Origin: Ornithodoros turicata
Lineage: Eukaryota > Arthropoda > Arachnida > Ixodida > Argasidae
Assembly (NCBI RefSeq): GCF_037126465.1
Contig: NC_088201.1
Span: 133,328,052 to 133,392,051, forward strand
Direction: 5' to 3'
Length of the DNA stretch: 64,000 bases
Positions 11,630 through 21,684 of this stretch are shown here, one piece after another (positions within the stretch are counted from its first letter, which is position 1; each line of letters starts with the position of its first letter). The notes under the pieces are model-generated. The model saw only the letters and a list, made by a program, of their open reading frames with translations, did not search any database and was not told the origin of the DNA. The translations under genes were made by a program, and so were the position numbers.

Positions 11630-11917
11630 TCGGCAGATGGAAGGAACGTTATACGGAAGGTTTTCGAGATCGTGCAATGCGATAGACAAGAATACATAAC
11701 ACAGAGGTAGTCCCACAGCATTTGCCTAATCTAATTTTATGAATTCTTCCCCCGCCAAAAAAGGTAAATTTTATCACGATTTGCTGTCTCTTGCTCTCTC
11801 TCTTTCTTTTGTTTTTCTTCTTGCCATAAAAAAGCATTTGTCCGACAAAATCCCCGTGCCTACATAACGAATGTTTATCATGGTGCAGACGGTACCTGAA
11901 TTCAGTCATACGCGCAG
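11630..11917 (+). repeat. Direct repeat copy 3 of 3
   Basis: Matches copy 2 along its whole length, including GGTACCTGAATTCAGTCATA at the downstream end. Copies 2 and 3 are about 900 bp apart. Confidence 0.75.
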
Positions 11918-12871
11918 TATCTGTGTCACAATCCGGCATGACCAAAGTTATATCTTCTAATTTCTGTACGCTCTTATTCTGCCTAGAATAAAGTTCAGAG
12001 CTGGTATCGACAAATTTCGTGCTTATTGTTCCTGCATAAAACAATATTTTATTGCCTAAGCGTTGTGTGGGCTCTACTCATAATAGCTACATGTTCGTCA
12101 TAAAAAAAAATATCGTACGAGGCAGCTTGGCAGTAGCGCCGGTACATATTTCCTTCCGGTAGCAGTACCGCGCTACGTTTCGGAATGAGTAGCGGCGTTT
12201 CAGAGGAGTAGCGAATAGCGGTACTCCGCTACCTAACTGCCGACCGAAGGGACAGGACGCAGACAAGCTGGTGCATAACCCGGTTCCTTCCGTTCGATTA
12301 GAAACAATGAAGCAAAAATAGAAAAAAATAAAGGAACAAGTCGAAGAAGCGTGTGTTTGGGAGACGGAAGAGAATTAGCTCGTAGCCTTTTTTTTTCTTC
12401 ACATTCATTGCCTAGCAGTGACAATTCTTTTGTAGGAGCCTGCTTTTTGCCCCTAACAGCTTTATGTAACATACAGGATGTCAGTGACACTTGCAGTAAC
12501 CGAATATGATTCAGCATGCGCGGCGAGGTGCGCAATTGCTATTATTCAAACGTATTGCAATAATTAGGTCCATTACGATAATTATGTTGATGATACCGAT
12601 TACAGTTTTATATTCCCTTGAGACCATGGCTGCTTGCGTACCGAAGATAGTGCTGCACGAAATGCTACAGTCGTTCATTGTACCGCTAGATTTGGTCCAC
12701 AGGCACACTACACGTACGAATTGCCCTCTAGGCACAAACATAGGGTTCTACGATTTTTAGTTCGTCCACAACAACGATTATGAGCCAAGGCCAATATGTT
12801 AGGCCGAGGACACTTTGCGAGAATGCGAGAAAGACAAACAAGGAGGCACACAAGAGACACGTTTCGAATAA

Positions 12872-12968
12872 TTGAATTAAAAGCGGAGCACGGAACACGG
12901 ACAAGAACACACAGACGACACTTGCTGTGTGTTCTTGTCCGTGTTCTGTGCTCCGGTTTTAATTCATT
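12872..12968. repeat. Long hairpin, about 43-bp arms
   Basis: Arms 12872-12914 and 12925-12968 are inverted with about three mismatches and a 10-nt loop. The stem includes GACAAGAACACACAG and its inverse. No terminal duplication was recognised. Confidence 0.8.
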
Positions 12969-15265
12969 TAAGTCATGTACCAACAGCCCCATTCTGCCAT
13001 TTTGACGTTTCGAATAACAGCCTTATGCGTTCCCCTACGATTTTCTTTTACAATTAGACAGGAGGTACAACAACCGAAGGAATGTGAACGGGCGCGCTTT
13101 CCTATTATTTGTCTCGGTCATCTGCCCTCCTCTGGCCGTGTGCTATGCTAACCCGATTGCAGCAGGTCAGTGGTCGGAAATCTCGTGCAAGTTGGTCAAT
13201 CTCCTGCTCTTGCTTAACGTATTCCAAGTGTTAGAAGACGTTTGTGGGAGAAAAATCTATAGGATAACTTTTCATGAGACCTCAGGACTTTGGAGAAGGC
13301 AAAAAAAAAGAAGTCAAGAACATAGGGTGAGACTACAGGAATGTACGGGTCAAATTTCAGGTATGTTAGTACCGGCATTGTGATATTGTTATGAACATGC
13401 CCATGCTGAGTTCATCGTACTGCGGAAGCGGCCATTCGCTTGGCGAGGGTAAAACAACGGGATGAGGCAGTGACGCAACTGTAGCAAACATAGAAAAAGA
13501 GGAGATGGAACACAGCCATTAGAAATTGGTAAATGCATATATTGTTTATGATAACATCCGGGTCGAGCTGAACCGCATCACATCGTACGCCTGTCTCTTG
13601 GATAGCCGCAAGTGAAAGTTGGCACCACTGTGGTAATCTGAAAAAGGCAAAATGCACAAAAACTCTGTAATGTTCTCATGGGCAGAAATGAAATATCGAA
13701 GTGAGATACACAGCAGAAGACAGTTCCAAACGTAGAGAACGCTGTCCATTCTCACCCTTTTACTCCTGTGCTGTACCTCAGAATAAAAAAAAAAAAAATC
13801 GGAGGAGTGTCGTAATACAGGTGCTTCTCAGTCTTGCCCCCAGAGTCAAAGCAATGGCACTAGAGTAAGACCTCTGACGCCTAAGACCATACAAGGGGGG
13901 CAAAGATCACAGCTTGGATTGCCTACAGGAAGAACAAATAAATAAGAGCAAGCGCACTGCACCAGTACAAAGTTACAACCACCTGGTTACAACTTACCGT
14001 TTCTCTCTCGCCAACCGCCGACGCAGCTTGCGGACTGATTTCCGACAGCAACTCCGCGGTTTCCGAGGATTCTTGCACGGCAGTGTCATTGCCACGCGTT
14101 TCCGGTTTGTGCGAAGCGGCAGCAGCAACGATACTATGAACGTGCAGCCATATCAACAGTTCAAATCAGAACACGACAGTCAGCACCAGTCAATACGGCG
14201 TGAATGAATGCGTCCGCAGCACGGCCACAGCAGTACGCAACCAACGTGACGTAACGAATAGAAGTGACGCAAGCGCCACCTTTCGCAGAATACTGGAGTT
14301 GATCACACGGTAGTTACATGCTCCGCCACTATGTGGCCACCGGAAATCCTGTATAGTTTTGGTTTGGTCAGAATGGTTTTGGAATGGCTTGGGAACGTAA
14401 TAACCTGCGCTGTGCTCTTCCAATCATGCTGAAATTTTCAGCAATTGTTTTGCGCATAATTTCCTATCCTCTGCCACTTTTAGGCTTGTGTGGTGACATT
14501 AGAACACCTCGAAACAGGAAGCCAAAGAAAGGCATGTTTTCATGTTTTTCTGAAGGCGCTTCTAGATTATCGGCGTGATATATCAATAAGAGCAAGACGG
14601 TCCAGCGTCCACGTATCACAGAACAACACAACGCAACAAATTGTGCGCCGCTATCTGCTCTCCCTTTTGCGCCATATTCGTACGAATACCACCCATAATC
14701 GGAGATATTGGCGTGTTCCACGCCTTATGGCGCCGCAACCGCATCCCTGGCCGAAAATCGGAAGACGGTCCTTCCAAGTCAAGAATCATAGCGTCCGAAT
14801 GGCACCGGTTTCACCACCAACAGACGAAAATGAGAGCTACAGGTCTGGTACAAAGTTGCCTCTTTTTAAGAGGGGAGTGAGATTATATAGCCTTAACGCG
14901 GCACCCCACGCGAGCGTGTTGCTTTCTTTCGGAAACGGGTTCGTCGACGCGGGTGACCATTTCTTCGAGTTTTAAGTAAATTTCGTTCGAAAAATATTCG
15001 TAACTTTTAATATCCACGACATGGATAATTCGGATTAAATTATAGTGTATATAGAAAATATCAATTTATTCGATTAAATTATCTGTAATCGTGAAAGAGT
15101 TCTTAAAGCCTTCGCGTGTCAAAGTGAGCCAGCTAAAGCTTGCGTATTGTGAAATTACACTTTCTACAACTCAGTCTGTAAATTGCGGCACCCGTTCAAA
15201 TTTTAGTTAACACTTACTGATGTGTAATAGTATCCACTGCTCTGGAATGTGATCTGATAAACTTT

Positions 15266-15345
15266 AACAATTAATTTATTTATTTATTCAGAGAGCTCTG
15301 CAGCGCCGTGAGGCATTACACCAGAGGAGTGAGGAAGTACAATGG
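15266..15345 (-). repeat. LINE 3' tail, minus strand
   Basis: Read on the minus strand, a GC-rich stretch ends in a short (AATAAATA)n-type tail at about 15268-15288. This resembles the tail at 19160-19186 that follows a LINE C-terminus. No RT residues are present here, so it is a 5'-truncated end. Confidence 0.4.
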
Positions 15346-15500
15346 TGATGCTACTTGCATCATTCTCAGGAAAAACACACCAATATTGTACACTGACTAC
15401 ACACAGTATTACATGGTAGAAACGAAAAAATTAATTAATGCACAAACAAATATCTTGTATACAATGTGTGACTATATAGACAGCTTTTTAATCCAAAGGT

Positions 15501-15760
15501 GGGCCATTTATATGGATACACCTTAATAAAATGGGAATGGTTGGTGATATTAACTTCCTGTTTGTGGCACATTAGTATATGTGAGGGGGGAAACTTTTTA
15601 AGATGGGTGGTGACCATGGCGGCCATTTTGAAGTCGGCCATTTTGAATCCAATTTTTGTTTTTTTTTCAACAGGAAGAGGGTCATGTGACACATCAAACT
15701 TATTGGGAATTTCACAAGAAAAACAATGGTGTGCTTGCAGTACAAAACTGCAACAAAATT
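15501..15760. repeat. Dispersed repeat module GGCCATTTATATGG...
   Basis: Runs from GGGCCATTTATATGGATACA to about GAAAAACAATGGTGTGC. It contains the alternating GGCGGCCATTTTGAAGTCGG block. Both strands are open for about 85-99 codons, which is unusual for neutral repeat DNA, but no domain is recognised. I recall near-identical modules in distant animal genomes; that is memory, not a search result. Confidence 0.5.
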
Positions 15761-16655
15761 CTAAGAAAGAGTGTACAGTTTTGACATTGAAAATTTAAAC
15801 AAGAAAATGATCTTTTGTGTGGAGTTTGCGTTTTGTCTCATTATGAGCTAAAAACTTCTAAAATTAAAGTGTGCCCTTTCCATTTGTAGTGCCTCATATG
15901 CTATGACATTATGAATAGGTTAATAGTTTTTCGGTATGTCTAATGAAAACCTCAGGTACATTTTGTGAATTGGATCTATGTTTATGTGTGATCTGTGCCG
16001 CTTTGGTTAAGTTTCCAAAGGAATATTTACTTATTATAATTAAGATTACATATCTTCCATTGTGTTTATGCATAGTGCTCACCTTCATTGTATAGTGGTT
16101 AAACATTTCTGATGACAGTTGTGTGATTCGATTCTCCCAAAGTCTGATTACAATTGTGTGCCGTGTGTTATACGATGATTAGAATTGTAGACTCCGCCTG
16201 CGCGTCATGCTTGCAAAATCTTTCACTTCATCACGTCATTTGATTATAGATTCCTTTCAACGTATATTGTCAACTGTCCAACTGATTGAGAAATGTATAC
16301 ACTGTGCAATTTAATTCATAAAATAAGCTTTCGCAAAATATTAGTGATCCTCTTTTGCAAAGAAAGATTGACGTAACATGCCTTTTCCACATGCCAAATT
16401 TCAGTTAGTGATTCTTCTTCTACAATTCTAACCTTCGGACGTCGATGTTTTATAGAGTGTATAGTCGTGTAAAACCTCTTTGATTGTCAGCGCTGATTCC
16501 ATGCGAGGTGTGGAACAAACGTATCCTTAGCAATCTCCAATCTAACCATACTAATAAGATGTTTTCGTTGTGATGTGTAGAATACATTACATTGATGACG
16601 AATATTACATTTATTATTTCAGTTATACACTTGTTTATTTCGCTAAATTACAGTT

Positions 16656-17006
16656 CTATTCCAGACTCTGAAGTTTTCGTTTGTTGTCTTGATTAATGAA
16701 TTCCGAAGACATCAAATAATTTAGTCTTATTATTGAGCGATTGAATCCAGCGTTGATTAACGCAGGCGATACGTTGTCGTCGTGTTTGTATTGCTTCAAC
16801 AACTTGCTCTTTATTGCGATGAACTTGCACAGTCTCTTATTGATGTTTCCTTTCATTGTATGAAGATTCTTGAATGGCGTACAAGAGAGTATTAGATGAA
16901 AATCGTCCGGTGGTCCACCGCAGTTGATATGTTCGTTGAGTTTCAATAAGTGAAGATACATCAGACCTTGTACGACAATATTGAACTTCTGTTCATTCGA
17001 CATCAT
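16656..17006 (-). pseudogene. Arm-2 copy of unknown frame 2
   Basis: Matches the 5897-6232 frame with substitutions including P to L, R to M and G to D. A one-base difference near the 3' end changes the phase, so the last 20 or so residues differ between the copies. It cannot be said from the sequence which copy is ancestral. Confidence 0.5.
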
Positions 17007-17044
17007 TGTAAGAACTGGTAGAAGAAAATAATTGTGTAGACGCT

Positions 17045-17560
17045 CTAGTGGAACATATCACGTGACAAGATTTTTTTATGTACGTTCCATTCAATTGTTA
17101 GGTGTAATTTCAACAAATCCGTAATGAATCGTGCGATATAGACTGCTTGTATATGATAATTTGACCTGATTGCTTTCTTGATTAATGCAATGCCCATTGC
17201 AATGATTACAATTACATCTGATCTAGTGTATTTCAATTCTTCGTTTGCAAACCTCAAAAACTCCACCATTAATCCCAGCGGCCCTTCCGATATTGACGTA
17301 CAAATATTTTGATAACTATTGTAGATCCATAACTTAAAAACCCGAGACTTGGGGACAAAAAAAAAACGACAAACACAGACAAGGTCTCCACCAGCTCGCT
17401 TGCTACCTCTCCATCCTCTCGTTAACTATTGTAGATTCGGCATACAAGCTCTTGTACCTTCAATTCCGTAATTTGAACCATATCTCCGAATACGACCATG
17501 TCTAAGACGTATTGAAATGCTGTGATAATAGAATCATTTCGCTGCTCTTCTTCTTCGAAT
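17045..17560 (-). pseudogene. Arm-2 copy of unknown frame 1, interrupted
   Basis: Corresponds to 5439-5858 but is broken at 17313-17436 by a 96-bp insertion with 14-bp target duplication, so only the C-terminal part (from the MVEFLRFANEEL block) stays open. Small compensating indels lie near the stop codon. Confidence 0.55.
17327..17422. mobile_element. Retroposed 96-bp fragment with 14-bp target duplication
   Basis: TAACTATTGTAGAT occurs on both sides (17313-17326 and 17423-17436) but once in arm 1, giving a clean before/after pair. The insert contains AACCCGAGACTTGGGGAC, an A-run, a CAAACACAGACAAGG block and CACCAGCTCGCTTGCT. Related sequence forms the hairpin and its downstream flank at 37248-37410. 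A duplication this long suggests target-primed integration, as for SINEs or Penelope-like elements. Confidence 0.75.
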
Positions 17561-18931
17561 CAGCTTTTTATCATGTCCTCCCATGACCTATGGTAGCGTG
17601 TACAAAATCCGTCCATCTCTTCGCTGAAACTTCCTCGTTTGTTCGGTTTTCTAGTGCGCTTCTACACTTCATTAAATCGTATCTGTGCTCATTTATTGAT
17701 AAAAAATTTATTATGTTATCAGGTTTAGAATATTAATAATATCCCGCTGCGAGAATTATGGAAAATGGTTTACAAAAAGATGCGATGTGTAAGGAAAAAC
17801 GTGTGCTTTCAATGATTGTATGTACAAGACCACGCTAGTGTCCGCCCCTCCCTATCTTGACTTGGGGGGGGGGGGCGAGTTTATGGCCTTCAACTACATT
17901 GTGTACCAAGACCACGGGAGCTCCCTGAGGGCAGAACCTTGACGAAAATGTATAGGAATTGTATGGGTAGCAGCTTCCCTCTCTTTTCGAATCCACTAGT
18001 GGGTCCTGAATAAAAAAAGACAAGTTTCTTTTGTGTATTCGCGCTGCTTGTTTAGAAAATGTTTGCCTGAATTAATTACTGCTTTTACTTTGTTTCAGAT
18101 GATCACTCGATTGATATTAATAAAAAATATTCTACTAGTTGGGAAGGTATTCTTGAGATGTGTGTGTTGATTTCCTCTGTAGAAAACTTTTACATTAAAT
18201 TGCATTTCAGTTGTGTTGTTTGTGGCTTCTGCGTGAAGAAATTGTTGTCGCAAGTTATCATAAAAAATGATGTAATTAAATTTGTTTCTCGTTTTCGAAT
18301 GAGTATAGTTTCTATCACTGGATAAACTTGACTTTCTCTCTTTGCTTCAGATGTTCACTCGATTGATATTTTGCGAGTTGGGAATTATGTATGCATGATT
18401 TATTAGTTGTGTCTGTTGATTTCTTGATTGATTAACAGTAATCTGAAATACATTAAATTCGCAATGTTTCGCGTTTTGATTGAGTATTGTTTCCACAGAA
18501 GATAGCATAATATTTCTCGCTTGCTTAGATAATGTTTGTCTAAAACGAGGTTTAAGATATTGATGTCTGTTTGTAGATTTTATGCTTGCTATTGTTTGTT
18601 TTGATAGAATTCTTATGCGAATTCGAAAAAACTTATGAACGAACTCGGCCCAGGCGGAAAAATCACCAGAAAAGCCGGCCCCCAGGGTGAAAAATACACA
18701 ACGATACGGGCGCGCCCAGCTGTTGTGCTTGAAGTTACGTATATCTCTCAGAACTTTGTAATTAAAACGCCACTATGGTGCTCACGTATAATAATGTAAG
18801 ACATTTTATAATAAAACTTGTAATTTTGATTGTAATGATATTGATTAAAAATATCTTCTTTGATTAAATGTGCTATCCCATTTTAGTTCTGCTTAATTGA
18901 ACACTTGCGTGATTACCATTAATAAAAAATA

Positions 18932-19186
18932 TTGGGTATGATGTGTGATACCCCTTCTCCACCCCCTAGTCTTCGTAATTCATACCCATTGAACATTGTT
19001 CCTATGCGTTCACGTACAGATGTTTTTAAATATAGTTTTTTTCCTCGTACAGTTGATGAATGGAATAGGCTACCTGGTGGTGTAAGGGAATTAGCTGTGA
19101 ATGACTTTTGTAGCCAAGCATGCCTGCTCCTGCTATAGCCTCACAGAGGCTGCAGTATATGAAATAAATAAATAAATAAATATAAC
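18932..19186 (+). pseudogene. LINE ORF2 C-terminal remnant with A-rich tail
   Basis: The frame ends with RSRTDVFKYSFFPRT-x-DEWNRLP, the block found close to the C-terminus of CR1/Jockey-like non-LTR retrotransposon proteins. It stops at 19136-19138, and a short 3' flank leads into (AATA)n at 19160-19186, as expected of a LINE 3' end. The protein part is about 68 residues, so it is heavily 5'-truncated or interrupted. It abuts arm 2 of the inverted repeat. Confidence 0.75.
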
Positions 19187-19256
19187 CCGAACTACGCGTT
19201 TGCAGTGTAACGCTGGCACAGTCTTACTAACGCACATTAATCGTAAGTTTTACTAT

Positions 19257-19393
19257 ACCGTACGCTATCGCCTTTGCGTATGTAAGGTATAGCGTTGGTG
19301 GTTGTGCACACGCGCAGAGCATAAAGAGAGCTTTGCGCATTGCGGAGAACCACCACGCTATCCCTTACGTACGCAAAAGCGACAGCGTACGGT
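19257..19393. mobile_element. Hairpin MITE 1
   Basis: Ends ACCGTACGCTATCGCC and an inverse with one mismatch close an element that folds along most of its 137 bp (GCGTTGGTGGTT pairs with its inverse). The flank TTTACT on both sides may be the target duplication. No coding capacity. Confidence 0.65.
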
Positions 19394-19430
19394 TTTACTG
19401 AAACTCACTAATTGAGAGCTTTAGTAGATC

Positions 19431-19555
19431 GTACGCTATCGCCTTTGCGTACGAAAGGCATAGCCTTGATCGTTCTGCGCGTGCCCATAACAGAAAGAGA
19501 GCTTCGCGCAGCGCGCAGAACCATCAACGCTATTCGTTACGTACGTTATCGCCTT
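19431..19555. mobile_element. Hairpin MITE 2, same family, 37 bp away
   Basis: Repeats the GTACGCTATCGCCTTTGCGT end and the CGTTCTGCGCG arm, and folds back on itself. It lies 37 bp from MITE 1. A further direct copy of TATCGCCTTTGCGTA follows at about 19547-19562. Confidence 0.6.
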
Positions 19556-19562
19556 TGCGTAA

Positions 19563-20195
19563 GACCCTCTAATGTCTCAAGTAAGAACGAACGTCTTTGG
19601 ACGCCCGTCATCCTCAAATCTTCTTTGCCAACGCTGGGTAACATTATAGAATTCACGTTACGTCGCTAGAAGGTGATCCAAAATTTACGGACTAGTCCTA
19701 AATTTGGGGAACCTTTAATGAAACCGAGCCACATTTTGTTATTGTGGATCAGCCCCTCGTGCCAATTAGAGCCTTTCACACGCTGCGGGTTGGACCTCAG
19801 AACCTTTGAACAGCAGTAGGGTGATTTCACGCCGGATGTAAGGCAAATTTCTCCTCGGATGTAAGGACACCAGTCTTCTTCTGGGAGGGGTGCCTACTGT
19901 TGTGCAGGAACTTCAAGGCACAGGCGGTAACCCGCAGCAGCTTGTGAAGCGAACTGTACCTGTCCGCATTCATTATGGGAACCTTTACCGATGCGGGTGC
20001 GGAGTACACATCGCTGCCCTTCGCCTCGTTCCGCACCTCCTCAGACGTTTCTTGCGGAACCCGCCTAAGTGGAGGCCAAGTCTGCTGATCGATGAGCCAT
20101 GACGGACCTTTCCACAAGAGAGTTCTTCCATGAGAGACCTTTCCACTGGTTTGTCCCTTCAGGTGACGCACCCTTGGAAGTCGCTGAGAAGGCGT
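19563..20195. other. No recognisable gene
   Basis: No motif found. Overlapping frames on both strands are unsupported. Confidence 0.4.
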
Positions 20196-20268
20196 ATGAG
20201 CTTAGCTCAATTGGTAGAGCCCTGGACCGGCAATCCAAAAGATGTGGGTTCGAGTCCTACAGCTGGCT
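20196..20268 (+). repeat. tRNA-like sequence (SINE head)
   Basis: Exact A-box (TAGCTCAATTGG, 20203-20214) and B-box (GGTTCGAGTCC), a complete D-arm (GCTC/GAGC), an anticodon arm with loop CCGGCAA (C instead of the invariant T33) and a good T-arm. The acceptor stem pairs at only four of seven positions and no CCA is present, so it is a tRNA-derived repeat rather than a working tRNA. Ticks carry tRNA-derived SINEs (the Ruka family is described), but I cannot confirm membership. Confidence 0.65.
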
Positions 20269-20289
20269 AACCTTTTCAGTGACTTTCAT

Positions 20290-21680
20290 CTTTCATCGTT
20301 AATTTCTTAGGCAAATTGAGGCTTTGTATGTATTTGTCTCTTTTATGTTGTTCCACCCTCAGAACATCAGTTCTTTCGTGTTCAATGCTGGGTGCTGCTG
20401 TATATGTCAACTGGGAGAAATTTTGTACACAAAAGCGTGTCTTTAGGATATCAGACTTGGTTATTCGATAAAAGTACAGGAAGAAATATCCCGCAGAGAC
20501 ATACGAGGAAATATTGCGAGCAGTGTTTTGTGTCGACAAATTTGTATGGACAAATTAGAGCCTCCACAGGGGCATATAAACACAACAGTACAGTGTCAAG
20601 CAGCCCTGCCGATACCACTGTCAGCAGTTTGCAGATGCTGCGTGCAAAACTGTGAGCTATTTTCATCTTGCCGGCTCAGGACAAAATCCACGGAGAAGTG
20701 AAGGTGTCAAAATTTTATAAGGACGCATATATAAGTACGTATACATGTCACAGCTAAAATGTGTGCTCTACTGTTTCCAGCACACCACACGAGAAGGGGA
20801 GGTCAAATATGCCATCCAACATTTTTGCAATGATGGTGCACTGTAATATTAGAAAATATTCAACGTGACAGCTACTTGCTTTTATGCTTATTTATCACCT
20901 GCTAACAGTAGATGTGGCTTTGTAGACTGCCTCTGCAAGAGACAAAACACAAAAAAACCTGTCTGCAGACTTAGCAACATTCTTCTGGGTTGTGATTACT
21001 GCTAATACAAGCCTATGACCATGATTCCTACTATGTTCTCCATCATTGTGTGAGCAGTTAAGTGTATGTCCAATACTTCCTTTCTTTTCTTCCAAATTAT
21101 ATGTTATGGGCACAGCTGCACCTGTGCCTCATGCTTTTGTGTGGTTTCTTTGCATTAAATCAATAAAACTTGTTACGCATTTCCACAAGGCTGACCTTCG
21201 TCAGGGAAGCAGCATAAAGCACTTATAGGGTACTCTGCTGTATTAGTTCTGAAGCGCAGATGTGTGTCCCATGCCACATGCCATGAAAAACAAATATTTA
21301 CTGCATTGTGCATGGAGACACCAACTCCAATGCATTCATAGCGCAACCGAGCGGAATTCTTTTGGGCAGTTTAGCATGAAGAGGAGAACCACTAGCTGAT
21401 ATTCTTACTGGCACAGAAAGTACCAACCCTGAATGGTTGAAATTACTGCTGTACATTGCGCATGGAGTGTGACTGGAGACAGGAAATGCTATCTGTTACT
21501 CTTAGGGAATGAATAAGATTATAAAAAAAAAGGAACTGTGACTGAGGACATGTAGGGTGCATCTGAGCCGGTGCAAAGAGAATTAGTAACGCATTTACCA
21601 GTACCGTTAAATATATGTTGATCACAGGGACCCGTTGTTATTGGTCATGCTGTTTTTCCAACTTGAACTGTGGTGCACAA
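20290..21680. other. No recognisable gene
   Basis: A/T-rich with short overlapping open frames. No repeat or coding motif is recognised. Confidence 0.45.
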
Positions 21681-21684
21681 GTAC

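Larger units (their letters stand above)
8791..14924. other. Spacer between inverted-repeat arms
   Basis: 6.1 kb between the arms. It contains three direct repeats (9050-9262, 10735-11013, 11630-11917), two hairpins (9575-9608, 12872-12968), purine/pyrimidine-rich runs around 9290-9335 and a tATTGCAATAAC-type short hairpin near 10410. Open frames up to about 160 codons (for example 14490-14975, plus) show no motif, and opposite-strand frames overlap them. No polymerase, integrase or transposase motif was found, so nothing here explains mobility of the whole structure. Confidence 0.5.
14925..18930 (-). repeat. Arm 2 of giant inverted repeat
   Basis: Reverse complement of arm 1, without the inserted elements of that arm. 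Arm-2-only sequence comprises 15060-15770 (a LINE-like tail and a widespread repeat module), a 96-bp insertion at 17327-17422, and about 18245-18638, for which I found no clear arm-1 partner. The unknown frames are at 16656-17006 and about 17045-17560 on the minus strand. Confidence 0.8.

Noticed and set aside
13084..13383. Secreted-protein-like open frame (hydrophobic N-terminus)
   Set aside because: It has no ATG at the start (GTG) and no recognisable domain; the upstream ATG is followed at once by a stop.
8791..14924. Polinton/Maverick core between the giant arms
   Set aside because: Long terminal repeats suggested it, but no DNA polymerase, integrase, capsid or protease motif could be found.
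20196..20268. Functional tRNA gene
   Set aside because: The acceptor stem is mostly unpaired, position 33 is C, and such sequences are typical SINE heads.
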